In this document: piece by piece, positions 25,212 through 37,660 of the stretch
Numbering within the stretch: position 1 is the stretch's first letter
Layout of the letters: every line of letters begins with the position of its first letter
From: Rhea pennata
Taxonomy: Eukaryota > Chordata > Aves > Rheiformes > Rheidae
Assembly: GCF_028389875.1 (NCBI RefSeq)
Contig: NC_084668.1
Location: 15,705,993-15,769,992 of the forward strand
Length of the DNA stretch: 64,000 bases
Direction of reading: 5' to 3'
Position numbers and translations under genes: made by a program
The notes under the pieces: generated by a model
What the model was told of the DNA's origin: nothing
Seen by the model: only the letters and a program-made list of their open reading frames with translations
Database searches by the model: none

Positions 25212-27140
25212 GTTTGGAAGCTGCCAATAACTCTCAAAAGGTATTAAATGGAGAACTATATTCATCTCTTGTTGCTTCCAGAGGGAGCAATCTAATCAGT
25301 CTGTCTGCATATTTATAAGTTAACCACGCCAACTCCTCACTCAGGACAGAAGTCCAGATCTGCAGAGTACTCTTAACCTTGAAGTCCTCGTGACTGAGCT
25401 GTCATTTAGTCACATCAGGTTATTTGTTTCTACATCACATGAATGGGTATTTTTATTTCATTTCTTCTATAGAGTTAGTGTTAAAAGACTTGTTCTTTTT
25501 GAAAAATTCAGAAGGCTTAACGTGTGTCACATCATAGCAACACTTAACCAATTTGTTAGGTTTTGATTTTTACCTTACTTCAGTCCTGTCACACGTGTTT
25601 GTCTTACTTGTTTCGTGGGAGCACTGTGAAATACAAAGCTGCGGCTTATGCTGCTGCCGCAAAGCACAGGTGCCTCTGGGTGACTTGGAGCTTTGAGCCC
25701 TAATGCTGTGCAGCTCTGACCTCAGCGACTCAGAGGACCCAAAGGCGACTCAGGACAGCAGCCACAACTGGTTGCAATTACATTGGTTAAAGACGTAACG
25801 AAGAGACTTTCAAGGTCTGCCTCGCACTTGTGGTTGCACTGCTTCTTCTGTAGCACAGCACCACTGGTGACACAGACGTTGCCTGGGCTGTTCTGTGCTG
25901 ACTCTTTTTACATTGGGACAGTCCTCCCCAAGCAGGTTCAGATGGCATGAGAGTAACAGCAGACATTGACATACGGCAGGTCAGCCCCTGCTAGATCTCA
26001 TCCTTTTCTCTTTTTGCCCAGGAATCGTACACAACAGAGTCCGTAAATCATATCCTTATGGAGGACAAACTGATATAGTTCTGCAATGCCATATCCTAAT
26101 TAATGCTAGTTGAAAAGCATTTATACCATATATGATCTGAATCTCTAGGTTTCAAGCTAGTAGATCATCTTTTGAAGTAGACCTGTATACACAAACCACT
26201 TTTCACTGTAGAAAGTAGACCTTGGTGATAGTACTTTAACCGCATCTGCCCAAGGCTGCATTTCCTTAGTATTGGTCTTTGAAACTCAGCAGGGTCTTTT
26301 AAATTTAATAAAGTAAAATATTCCATCTTCTGGTGGAGCAGATGGTTGGATATGGGGCCTTTTTTTGGGGGGGGGAGGTAGAGTTAGAAAGAAACATACT
26401 TATTTTCTTATCCCTTAAGGACTATACAAACTGCCTTGATCTAAATAATATAACCTTCTTGCTAACATTAATTAATCCTCTGTTATAGAAGCATGTTCTC
26501 CCAGAGTATTTCTTCTTCCCTCTGGCAATACAGACAATCAGAAAAAGCAAAAGAAAAAAATCACCTCCGTCACACAAGTGTGTGCACACACACATACAGG
26601 GACACCCCCATAAGAGTCTAGGAGAACCAGGAGCATGCAGACACCAGAGGTCTGCCACACTTCTCCTCTGAATAAAATTGTCTATTACCCACTGAGGATT
26701 CTGCAAGCCTGACTGCAAGATATGACACAGAAGTTAGGCTCCCTCTAGTCTGCAGCAGAGATAAAATCAATGGCTCATAGCTACTCACATTTATCAGTAG
26801 AAGTGGTCAAATTCTTTATCATATGTGACCAATTTAAAAGGATTTACTTCTGCTTGATTTCTCTATATTTTCTACTCTCAAGACAATGAGCAGATCATAG
26901 ATTTTTGAAAAGCAATCGCTATTTAAACATTTTGTGGTATATTTTCTTCTCATAGTGAGGACATATGTACCAGGGATGAATGATCTGAACAACTGACAGG
27001 AAGCCTGCATTTGGTTTTCCACTATAATTTGCTTAGCATTTATCATTAGGTGGTCCAGGGAAAAATAAGGAGTTTTTTCAGGTGTAACGAGTTACTGCAC
27101 ATCAGCTAACCAACAGTAAATGACCATGTAAGCTCTGCTA
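25212..27140. other. Noncoding sequence with short low-complexity patches
   Basis: No gene is recognised. A T7/G9 junction lies at 26360-26375 and a short CA-rich stretch at 26574-26600. 25630-25950 is somewhat GC-richer but holds no supported frame. Confidence 0.55.
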
Positions 27141-27144
27141 TCTC

Positions 27145-27380
27145 ATGTCAAATGTATGGTAAATGGTGTACTTCTGCTCCAAGGAGGTTTCTGACGGCAA
27201 CAGAACTGGGTCCAGCAGCATCTCCTCTACTCCCTCCAGCCCCAGGGCAGCATCTTCCCACCCCACTTCACCTCTCGTCAGCGCGGAGCAGTGTGTGGGG
27301 CCACCTGGTGAACTTGTACAGAGGGACCCCAGCTAACCCCGCCGGAGGAAATATCCATACTGCTGCAGCCCTGAGCAGCA
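27145..27380. other. GC-rich patch
   Basis: GC content rises clearly above the surroundings, with a few CpG sites (cgtcagcgcgg near 27277). The open plus-strand stretch here is rich in Ser, Pro and Ala and looks like a by-product of composition. It is too CpG-poor for a convincing CpG-island promoter. Confidence 0.4.
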
Positions 27381-27384
27381 GATC

Positions 27385-27535
27385 TACAGCAGCCTGAGGT
27401 GAATTAATGGCATGCTAAACCAGCAGAAAATTAATCCAGCAGAAAAGTGGAAGCAGTTAATTGTTTTCCCGCTGGCTTAATGAGTTGTAATGGCTCAGCA
27501 ATAGCCCTGAGGAGAGCTAGAATTAACAGGAGGGA
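27385..27535. promoter_or_regulatory. Candidate regulatory element
   Basis: The block contains repeated 'attaat' and 'gttaattg' cores, plus 'gcttaatgag' and 'tgtaatggc', in non-repetitive sequence beside the GC-rich patch. Its texture resembles conserved enhancers, but function is not shown. Confidence 0.22.
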
Positions 27536-27967
27536 GAGACCTGTGCCTGGGACAGGGGGAAGGATGGGGTGACCAGTGATTACATTGGGGAAAGGGTACC
27601 ATGTGATAAAAGTTTTAATGAAAGACTTATGTTAATACAATTTTCCCCATATGTGAGCCTCCTACCTTTGGATGTTGATCATAGCTTGGCTGATGTGCAG
27701 TAACACATCAGACCATGATAATCTTGTGTTGGTGTCCCAGGTTTTCAGATAGGTCACCTGAATTACCTAGCATTGTACCTTGGCTAAACTTACGACACCG
27801 ATGAACTACAAATAATACACAGAGATAAACAGACCAGGATGAAAACAGTGCTTCCAAATGCAGCAAAAACTGTTCTACAGACTTTTTTTATCCCCATAGT
27901 TCCCAACCAGGATCCCTGGTGACACAGACAAGCACATCAATGTCATAGTAAGTTTTGACTGTTTTTA

Positions 27968-27999
27968 GAAAGGGAAGGGAAAGGGAAAGGGAAAGGGAG
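27968..27999 (+). repeat. GGGAAA microsatellite with G-quadruplex potential
   Basis: Five runs of GGG are separated by two or three A (27972-27997). The plus strand therefore meets the usual four-run G-quadruplex rule with short loops. It is a small purine-only tandem repeat, not the vertebrate telomere unit TTAGGG. Confidence 0.8.
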
Positions 28000-28940
28000 T
28001 TTGGATCAGCATCAAACAAACTTTCCAAGTCCTTGCAATATCCTTCATGAAGCCTTTCTAAATGCTCCCCAAGGACAAGTTCCTGACCTCTCGCCCGTCC
28101 TCACAGGTGAGGATTCACTTGACTATCTCACGATATTCTACACCTTCCACCGCTGCACTGTGTCGCCTCAGGTACCAGTGTGACAGCCCTTCCCCGTCTC
28201 GGGAGGCAGCAGCAACCAGGCTGAAACCACAGAGCTGGATGAAGCAGGCTCAGGCTCTGGATGGGCTTATCATGCCTCATTTTTGATTGATAACCTTGCA
28301 CAGGATTGTGGAAGGCTTTATTTCTGTTATGAGCCTCTCATCAGAAATCACTCTTGCAGACTCTGAGACCAATCTCGATCTCCCATTTTCAGGCAGAAGA
28401 CAGTACTTTTTTAAATCTGGTTAAATGGTTTAATGTGTTAACTGTGACCTCAACACTAACTAAATTTGACTAGCACTTTGCATTAGTAACTAAACAAAAT
28501 ATTTCAAACGCTTCTGAAAGATGCCTCTGTCCTGCGGAAGGTGCAGCCAAGCGTAGCAGTAGCTTGAGATAGGCAACTCTGGATGCTAACTTCCCCTCCC
28601 TGCCTGCCCTCACCTGCACTGCACATCCTTGAGATGAGTACAGTACAGAGTAATGAATAAGATGGAATCCAAATTAGCAATATGAGAAGGCAGAAGATTT
28701 AAACCCTTTCTTGAAGCAACCTTGTAATCTGAGGCTAATAATACGCTAAAACTGTCACCCTCTTTGTTCCCCTCAGTGCTAGGTGCAGCATCCAGTGGTA
28801 CTGTTTTCCTATACTGTTTTTTCTTTTGTACCTAGGACTTCATCTGGTGCTGAATAGGGCAGTAGAGTTTTTTTCTTTAAAAGGTCTAATTCATGTCTTT
28901 GACAATGTTTCTTTCTTATGATGAGTGAAGCTGTATAACA
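28000..28940. other. Noncoding sequence, GC-richer at its left end
   Basis: 28060-28270 is GC-richer and contains a directly abutting splice-acceptor and splice-donor motif at 28106/28107 (see findings). No coding exon can be supported. The rest is plain AT-leaning sequence. Confidence 0.5.
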
Positions 28941-28942
28941 GG

Positions 28943-28984
28943 AAAACAAAACAAACCAAAACAAACCAAAAAAAAAAAAAAAAC
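28943..28984. repeat. A-rich repeat (AAAAC-type, then A run)
   Basis: The stretch consists of AAAAC and AAACC-type units followed by about 16 A. It could be a simple-repeat expansion. No upstream retrocopy is recognisable that would make it a poly(A) tail. Confidence 0.8.
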
Positions 28985-30960
28985 ACTGCCGTGACAATAT
29001 GCCATAACAGAAGTTAATATGCTAAGCCCTTTGGCATTACCTGGCACACAATGTTGGATTAGCAATGTATCCCTAAGCCAGAGCGTGTTAAGCAATTTGG
29101 TAATCACCATTGATTGTGCTCTTTTAGCAGGCTATTTAATGTTGCAATAAAACACAATATGACAGGTCAGACTCCAAATTAGAGCTCAATTTTCAGTACA
29201 ATACCTTAAGGGAAGGGTTGTCCCATTTTCAAGACTAGGATAATTCTGCAGAAGCCAACAGGGCAGCATTGCTTCTTACCAGCTCAGGCTGGGGTCATCT
29301 TCCAGCATAGACCTTCACTGAATGATTCTCAAAATCACTAGGCAAACCACAAGACCTGGAGATCCTGCAAGCACGTTCCCCCCTGCACATAGCCCTGTCA
29401 CCCTCACTGCCGTGGCATCACCAGACCTACCCTGCCAGTTCACCCCAGTACTTCCAGTACTGTTCCAGTGCATCTCAGCTTTTATGCCTTTGCTGATATT
29501 TCTCCACTTGGTTTTAAACAGACTCTAGCAGGCCTGTATTTTGCCATAATCATTTCCCACTGGGACCAAGGGAAGGATAAGGTTGCCAGCTGGAGACAAA
29601 TGTATCCAGGGTCTTTTATCAATGTTGTAACTGTTCCACATGTGCTTGGTTTTCATCTGTGCTCCTGAGCGCTCAGCACTGGTCTTTGATACCTCTTTTC
29701 CTACTATCTCAGCATATTCCTGCTTTTGCCCTTCAGTGTGTTGTAAGGATTGAAAGGGCACTTCTTCTTACAAACCTGTGCACTGGACATGGCTTCAACA
29801 CTCGAAATAGGGCACACTGAGATGCTATAAACAGATCCCCTTACTCCCTTCCCTAAAGAAATATAATTTATACATTTAAGGATTCCCTTGTAAAATCCTT
29901 AGGCTAGCTTCACCTTTACCTCCTGCCTCCCTTCATACACACATGTGCATGTACGTGAACACAGATACATTTATATCTTGTCCATGCCTACTAATAACAT
30001 CATCTGGCTTCTCTTAATTAAAGTGTTTGGGAAGAGATGGAAGAAAAGAGCATGAAAATGCTACTGCAACATCAAGTGACACTTAACAGTCAGGACATAA
30101 AAGTTTTCCAGGGAGGAGAGAAAAGGCTGACAGAAAAAAATTCTAATTTCAACTGGACATTTTTAAACTCAATCCTACCCCTAAGACAGAGAGATTTAAA
30201 TACAATCAATTATCTAATGAGTACATTAATATTAACCTACTTTGGAAGTTATTCCTTAAGAAATGGAGAAAGCAATTAGAGTGTAATTGCAGAAGCTGCA
30301 ACAATTAACCCTTTTCAATGGATGAGAATAGTCTACTTCACTGTAACCACAGCCTGTGCTGAGAACATTTTATATGATCACACTAGGTATTTCTTTCTGA
30401 AGAATTCTTATGTCCTAAATAATTTGTTTTCCCCAATCTCCTTGCCCTGGTTTTGTCTCTGGTATGTTTGCATTTGTACCACTGGCCATGCTTGTGACTC
30501 AGCCTTTTCCATCTTTCTCACCTTGGTCTTGCCAGAGTATGGACAATGGTCCATTCTCCTTCTTCGGTTTATGAACCAAAACATCTCCCAATTCCCTCAG
30601 TTTTCTGACCTTGGCTTGCCTATATTGCACCTTCCCCTCTGCACACCAGATACATGACCTTATTTATTAGAAGAAGCTGGCCAGCCTAGTTGGGTATGTG
30701 GCGTGTTTCTGTACCACTTGGCAGGGCTTTACACCTAAACAAGCTCCCTTGGAGGATGTGCTCAAAGCCTTGGCTTTGCCTCAGAGGGTTACACATCAGA
30801 TTTTGAGGACCTGTCTTTTGGAGTAGGCACCTAAACAGTTAGAAAATCTGCATCTCTCCATGTCTCTGGTCCCTGCTAAAGTCTGACTCATTAGAAGCAT
30901 TAGATTTACCTCTGCTAGCAGTGAAAGAACCCAAAGAGAGCTCAACTCCTTGCTGAAGTT
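28985..30960. other. Noncoding sequence, no gene recognised
   Basis: Short frames only. A phrase near 30828-30840 ('aggcacctaaac') resembles a motif found in old bird and turtle interspersed repeats but is too short to classify. Confidence 0.55.
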
Positions 30961-30964
30961 TAGA

Positions 30965-31095
30965 TGGGGAGCAGTACTACAACTCCCCATCTGTACAATG
31001 GGGATAACAGTCCTTCTTTACCTCATAGGTGCAGTCAGATAAAGTGTAATGAAGATTATGAGATCTCAGTATATTAGCTTGCCATAGGAAGCAGA
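30965..31095 (+). mobile_element. MIR-like SINE 3' region relic
   Basis: The sequence 'catctgtacaatggggataa' is followed by 'ctttacctcatagg', then a purine-rich stretch, 'gattatgagatctcag' and 'gccatag'. This matches the order in the 3' half of MIR (catctgtaaaatggggataa ... acctacctcataggg ... gtgaggatta). It is an ancient, inactive fragment. A related sauropsid L3/CR1 tail is a possible alternative source. The comparison is from memory. Confidence 0.55.
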
Positions 31096-31097
31096 GC

Positions 31098-31155
31098 CAT
31101 AGTAAATAGGATTGGAAAGGACCTTGAAAAATCCTCTGATCCATTATCTAAGACA
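31098..31155 (-). mobile_element. Possible CR1 3'-tail fragment
   Basis: The plus strand reads 'attggaaaggaccttgaaaa' and then 'tcctctgatccatt', resembling the reverse of the avian CR1 tail (ttggaagggaccttaaaga, tcatctagtccaa). Only about 45 bases align and they are substantially diverged. It is a typical 5'-truncated CR1 remnant if the match is real. Confidence 0.5.
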
Positions 31156-31159
31156 AAAA

Positions 31160-33760
31160 GGTTGGCAAACAGAACTTTCTCCCTTCCTTGGCTTTCTATC
31201 TATCTTGTCTTTCCTTCACCTTTTTGCTTCCTCTGTCCCTTTATTCTTAGCTCTGTAGCCAGCTTCTTTAACCCTCTGAAGCAGCTGGGAATACAGTCTG
31301 ACTGCAAGGTGCTACTACTGGGGATAAAACTGATTGTAATAAATAAGGAGGCAGAAAACTGCTGCAGATGAAATAAAATGCAACGCATGAGTCATTAAAT
31401 ATTGAACCAAATTCAGGCTGCATAGCCAGCCTCAATCTGTTTTTACTGATGGTAAATGATGGGCTTATATAATTTCCAGCATCCTGATGGATGATACGAC
31501 ATCAGTTGTTTAGGTTGAGGAAGACAGAATGAAAAGGGTGTCTTTTAGTTTTCTTATTAAAAGGTCAATTCCTGCACAGTGCTGAGGACTCAGGAAGGAT
31601 CAGTACCTTTCCAGATGGACCCTCAGTTTCTCCAGTATTAATGAAAGCTGCAGAATTTTGGAGCCCTTTGGTCTAGGCAGTTCGTAAAAGGTCCCCAAAC
31701 GCAAGCTTGAGGATTGATTACACTTGTCTGGGTTTAATGAAAATGAACAATGTGGGTGGGTGCAGATTTTTATAATTACCAGGCCACTGAAATTGAAAAT
31801 AGAGGACACATTCCCCAAACCTCTGAGACACAACTTCTCACCAGCCAGGTTCACCACCTCATGGTGTCTAAAGGGAGACATTTAACTGAAGAACCGCAGA
31901 TCTGCTGTGCAGAAGAGAAAATAAAAATTAACCTCTGATCTACAAAATCACTGGAGCCACTGGCAATTAAGATGTTATTTAATAAGGTGACATGCTTTGA
32001 ATCACTAAAATGAAGGGCTGGAGGAATCTCTCTGCCACATTGTTCCTTTCACCGATCTCAGAATAAGACATTGCAAGCCACATAAGGAGGTTAGAGAGAT
32101 GTAATTAAATTAATAAAGCATGGCCTAGCTACTAGAGAGAAACACAGAGAGACAGAAAGAAAAGTGATTGTAGGTAATTACTGGACACACTGCTGTCATT
32201 TTTTTTCCTGCACTTGAGGCTGGTAATTTTTCACTACTCTTGTACTTGACAGGATCTTCAGTGTGAGATCACCAGCCAAGCCATAATTTTTCATCAGAAG
32301 TTAAAAAGAGGTTGGGAAGACACAGAAGTGTCAGCTTCCCTCAAAAATTAATCCTTTTTTTTTTTTGCTAAACAACTGGAAATAACTTTTTTCTGATACC
32401 TTTGTTGAGAAAAAAATACCGTTTTCTGCAAAAATTCAAATTAAAAACAAAAAATAAGTTAATCAACCCCTTCCTTTAACAAACAGAAATTTGTAAAACA
32501 GCTTTGTTTCAGGTGTTCTTTTTTGAATGATAATATGAGGATACCCTGCCTCTCAGTTCAGAAAGTGGTTACCTGAGATGCTTCAACAATAGCTGATGTT
32601 TGAACTGTGTGTGTTTTGACTGGTTTCTTGGCAGCTCCTTTTAATTCTTCCTTGCTGCAACCTGTATTCCTCTTTCCAAATCTGTGAAGATTGTTAGTGG
32701 CCACTGGCAAGGCATTTTTACCTACTTATGTTTGAACTTTGCATAGCTCTACGGCAAAAGTCCTGATTTAAAGCCACTGGTGCCTGTGAAACTTCTCCCC
32801 TGGGCAGTGGATCAGCCCTTTGCTCCAGGTTTGACAGTCTAAGTCAGAAATATATGTTTGGATCTAAGCTTGGATATTCTGTGACTAGAATAACACCCTT
32901 TTCACAGCCTGCTCTCCCCACCCTCCTCAAATCCATGATGTTAGTCTCAGCTTGTTCAACACCTTAAAGGGAAACTGATCTTGTAACTCGTGGTCTGCTA
33001 GATGAGCTCTCAGGGCAATGATGTGCACCTTTTCACAATAAGCATGTCCAATGGTTACACAGGACACAAACCCAAGTTCAGGTAGCACAGTTAAATGTGG
33101 TCTTTGTAGGGAAGTAAAATACTCATATGTCTTTGGCTGGATCCCAGCTCTCACCATAGAATTCAGATCTGTGCTCAGACTCAGGGAATTTGAAAAATGT
33201 GAGAACTTTAGATCTAGGGATTTGGTTGAGTTTATCAGAAAAAGAAAAGCAACCTGAAAGATTTGGATCTATATCCTCATAATTGCCTTTTGAATTTCCC
33301 CAGAAGCAGGGTTTTTGATTCAGGCTCACCTATGTTCGCTCATCAGGTTTGCTTTCCTTCCCATTTAGAGCACGCATCTCATAACTTGAACTCCCTGACC
33401 TTGCTTTCAGAAGCTCTAGGGTGAATTACAACTCCTCCTAAGTTAAAAGTGCAGACAAAGTGAGGGAGTCTGTTTCTGACTTTGGTAAAACTTTCTTAGA
33501 AAGCGGGCCTTAAAATAGCACTGCTCTCTCTAGTCTAGTAAGATGGTTGTCAGTGCAGACTTGGAGTAAAATGTTAAAGTAGTCTGCAAAAAATTGTGTT
33601 TATACTACATGATTTGTGGAAAGCAGACTTCAGTCTGCTGGGTCTATTTATAGCAGCACCCTAGGCCTCCCAGGTGAGAGAAGTCTCAACCTATGCTAGC
33701 TGTTACAGAGACAGAGAGATGGCTGCTTCTCTAGACAGCTCAGTTTTTTTTTCTCAGGAG
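31160..33760. other. Noncoding sequence with faint old-repeat similarity
   Basis: No gene is recognised. Around 32848-32880 and 33160-33290 the phrases 'tttggatctaagc', 'tttagatctaggga' and 'atttggatctatatcc' recur. They resemble an old amniote repeat rich in 'tttggatc' motifs, so this may be a relic, but I cannot name it with confidence. Confidence 0.45.
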
Positions 33761-33764
33761 GATA

Positions 33765-33845
33765 TATGGGGAAACAGAGGCACGATGACCCATCAGAGAG
33801 GAATCCAGTTTTCCTGATTCCCAGCCTTGAACACCACATGATTCC
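33765..33845 (-). mobile_element. Possible MIR-like relic
   Basis: 'ggggaaacagaggcacgatg' is followed by 'gaatccagttttcctgattc', which fits the reverse of the MIR centre (gaaactgaggcacag ... ggattcgaacccaggtctg). The alignment is short and has many mismatches. Confidence 0.35.
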
Positions 33846-33849
33846 ATCA

Positions 33850-36800
33850 GAAATGAGAGATTAAAAACAGCAGGCAGAACTTAACTCGAACTTTTCCTAG
33901 GGAACTGCTGCTATTTCCTATTCTGTGACTGCCTTCTCCAGAAGCTAGTATTAAGAGGACGATGCTGATTTTTCACTCTCACAGCAGAATGGCAGCAGGC
34001 AGGAATAGCAGGTCATTTCTATCCTTTGCAGATATTCAGATCTTACTCAGACAGATAGCCACACTGGGAAACAGCAGGAATTGTGGAAGACTGACCTTAG
34101 CATTTCTTTTGTCCAATTGCTACCCATTAACTGGGTTAACGTGCCCTCTCTGTCTCTCTCTGTCTCTCTCTCTCCCTATGCAGTTGAAGCAACATAGCCT
34201 TCTGGAAGAAAACAGGCATGCATATTCATGGGACACCTTGTGATGAATGCTATAATCAACCTCGTGCTTTGAGGTTTTGTTAGAAGTGGGAATTTTACTG
34301 TCATAACAAACCCCCTATAAGCTCAAATTTGGGTTAAGAAAAAGTATTTGACTTTCCCTTGATTTAGTGCAGAACAAGAATGCTGTTCACTTGAGCAGTC
34401 GCACTAGGACTTTTTCTGCCTGTGGTTCTGAAAAGGAAACTCTTTGAGTATATTACACAGTTGAGTAAACAAAAGGAAGTACTGCAGCAGATCTGGAATA
34501 AAAAGCCCTGAGGCTGAGAGAGAACAAAAGGAAGAGGATACGTTTAAAGTCCTCGCATTTAAGAGAATTGCAGATAACCTGTGACTGCTAATGTTTTTAT
34601 TGAAAGTCGTTTTCTGAGCACACTGTGTGGATGGATCCTGGATTTCTTGGGAACTGAGGGCTGGTTTACAGCATCCTTATGATAACACTCAGTACCTCAC
34701 AACACTGGCACAGATTCGTATAACCCTTGGTCAGAAGCAGTCTGAGGTGTGTAAGGCCGTATAGCAAACAACAAACAGGACTGCAGTCCCAACAGCTTCC
34801 ACAGATGCCCAGCTACATTTTCAGGTGACTCTTGTCCTGAGACGCACAAAGGGGTGAAACTCTCACAAAGATGAGCAGTTGTGCCTAAGCCTAAGGTCTG
34901 AAAATGTATCGGTGGGAGGAGCAAGACAGATTCTCAGTATTCTTTAAACTACTTAATTAGAGATCCCCAATCAAATCAGCAAGGTCCAGATCTGAACCAG
35001 AAGCTGGGTTTGGAACCGTTTGGAGAAATTTTCCTATCATGAGCTGGGGACTCCATCTCCAGAGTTCAGGCTAAGATCCATTCCTATGAAGATGCTCTTC
35101 CAGCTCTACCAGGCTCTCAAAACCTCCCATCTACTCCTGGTGCACCTCTGGCACAGGCACTTACACCAAGGCATAGCCCCTAAGCATGTGCCCTCTCACA
35201 GGCTTTGAACTGTTTCTACTTCTTTTTACAAGGGTAATGAGGGAAGCGTGTGGCTAGAAAGAGCACAGCTGTGCTTTCAAAACTGTATATTGCACCGGTG
35301 TAATAAATCTGCGGATTCCAGTACTGTAAGAGAGGTAAAACCTAAACATTTGCCTGCATTAAGAGTTTCAGTCACTGATCAGCTGCAGAGACAGTCTATG
35401 TTTTGTAGTATGAGGGAGTTGCCAGTTGGACCAAGCTCTCCCAGGAGGATGAACAGGGCGACGTTTGGTTCCCAGGTGTCCCTGTGGAGCCGTCTGCCGA
35501 GCTGCTGCTCAGCACTGTGAGATACAGGCAGTTGTGCTCATGCCTGGAAGCTGACAAAAAAAGCAACCGGCGAAGCTCTGTCACTGCTGCCCGGGGGAAC
35601 TACAGGTGCATCCATGGTCAGACTCTCATTTCTGGACTGGAGTGGATGTTTGTGTGGGCTTTGGTAAATCCCTTGGTTAAAAAGGAGAGAATTGCCACGC
35701 AGAGGATGCAAAGCAGGTTGGAAAGCACATAACTTTGACAAATTCTTTCCCGCCCCCCCCTTCCTATATAGTTTGGTTAAAATCCTGGCTAATTTCCCAG
35801 TTACTCTATTGGGCCAAAAATGCTGCTGTCGTGGTTAGCAAGGCATGACCTGTGGGGACAGGACGTATCCCCTAGCGGAAGAGAAAGCAGGCAAGCCTTT
35901 AGGCACACAGTTCCTTCATCAGCCCCAGCAAAGAAGCAGGGATGTCACGCTGTGTCACAGGTTAGAAACAGTGCCCTCGGGTTAGCCTCATTACGCTGAT
36001 CAATTAGGCATTTTAGAGGAAAGGGAAGTTGGTACCCAAGAGGAGTAGAAAGGCTATTAACAAGGGGAAAAAAATTACAGGAGCTGAGAGAGACCAACAG
36101 TTAGTATCTGCGAATCAGCGAGAGGTTAGTGGAGGGCAAAGTGAGAAGGAATTTGTCACAAGACATAAAATCAATGTATCTGTTGATTTTCCTTTGTGTT
36201 TATGTAGCTGTGCATCCGTGCAATACCCTGGCACGGAAGAAACCTCTGTCAAGAGAAGATCCTGCCTTATCTCCACTCTCAGGAAGCGCTGCACCCTTTT
36301 CCGCAAGCAAAGCCCAGATGCACGATATCAAGCTGATCTGCATTTCAGTCGAAATTTTGCAATGCATTCCCCAGCTGTTAAATTTCAGCCTTAGGGATTC
36401 ACATTTGGGGTGAATGGCAGCTCTTCACTATACTTGCTCTCCTCTGAAGGGGGTATTTGTTTGAGCATTCACTACATTTGGCTTTCTTGTTTGTGCCTTT
36501 GGTTTGAATAATTGCCTTAATCTGAATTTCAAGGCTGATACTCTGCCTGATCCTCTTCTGTTCACTTTTGTATAGTGTATTGCAGTCAGCTTTCTGACTT
36601 TTTGTTTTAATTAAAAAGTACAGATCCTTAACAAGTCACTTCTAGATCAAATTTATTTCCCAAAACATAGATGACAGAGGTTTATGTATCGCAGAATTTA
36701 ACTTTTGATTTCCTGTGTACTGCTGCATACATTTACATTAGAAAGATTTATGTATAGTAACTTAAAAAAAATACATACTTTAGTTAAAAGTGTTTCTCCT

Positions 36801-36935
36801 AAAAGCATTGCAGCACTTACTGTTTTTTTCACTACTGTGTCTGATTCTCACTCTTTTTTACTCTCCAGATGCTATCACTGAAGTAGACTGTCCTGGCCTG
36901 GATAACAGTGATTTGATATCCAGGTGCATACACAT
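33850..36935. other. Noncoding sequence with a CT repeat and a GC-richer patch
   Basis: A CT-rich microsatellite lies at 34145-34176 (TCTC and TGTC units). 35400-35680 is GC-richer, and open frames occur there on both strands without recognisable protein motifs. A run of eight C lies near 35752-35759. Around 34985-35080 the phrases 'ccagatctgaacc' and 'gtttggaacc' again resemble the old 'ggatc'-rich repeat. No gene is supported. Confidence 0.5.
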
Positions 36936-36939
36936 ATGT

Positions 36940-37085
36940 GCAGATGCAGCAGGTTTAATTACTGTTTGCTTTGCAATTTAAGGCTCTTTAATTTTCCATT
37001 TTTTAAATGAGGAACATGCAGCATTTTGCGCAATTAATTTGCTCAAATATTTCAGCAATTAAGCTCACCAGTTTAGGATCTGTTT
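36940..37085. promoter_or_regulatory. Candidate regulatory element (homeodomain motif cluster)
   Basis: At least five TAATT/AATTA cores lie within about 120 bases (gtttaattac, ctttaatttt, gcaattaatttg, gcaattaagc), together with octamer-like and 'tttgcaattt' sequence. Non-repetitive composition and motif crowding suggest a conserved noncoding element. This is inference and needs cross-species alignment. Confidence 0.3.
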
Positions 37086-37089
37086 CTGA

Positions 37090-37655
37090 GGCCACCTGAG
37101 AGCAGCCTCCCTGGCTACTGAAGTCCTGGAAGAATTCTTCCTCCCCTGCTGTGCATCACTGCTTTCTCCAACAAGAGCATGTTGACCTTGTTGAACTTTC
37201 TCTCATACCTACCTGCCTAACTAATTTTTACCTGAACTGTCTGATCCTGAAATCTCATTACCTTTCACCTCCTCCCACATCCATTCATTCTCCCATTTCT
37301 GCTTGCACCTGACCTGTCTACCCATCACTACCCTGCTCTGCTCTGGCTATTCTTAGCCAGCTATTGAGTACCAGCCTTCTCCCACGCATGTTTAGACTGG
37401 ACTTTTGTCCTCAAATCCCACTGTAGAACCACAATGTCAACTGAACACATGATTCAAGAATTATGAAGGTGATTATGATCCTTTCATGCGTAAATAAAGC
37501 AAGAGGAGAGAGGTTATAGTATACAGAAATACCACATCAAGCCCTGACATTCTCATCGCACACACACAAAAAAAATGTTGCAAGATGGGAGAGTCTAGAC
37601 AAGATCTGCAAAATATATTTTACCTTGGTATAGAAAAGAAAAATAGACAGACAGA
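37090..37655. other. Noncoding sequence, no gene recognised
   Basis: Pyrimidine-leaning sequence with no protein-like frame and no identifiable repeat. Confidence 0.55.
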
Positions 37656-37660
37656 ATGAA

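Noticed and set aside
27968..27999. Interstitial telomere repeat
   Set aside because: The unit is GGGAAA, not TTAGGG.
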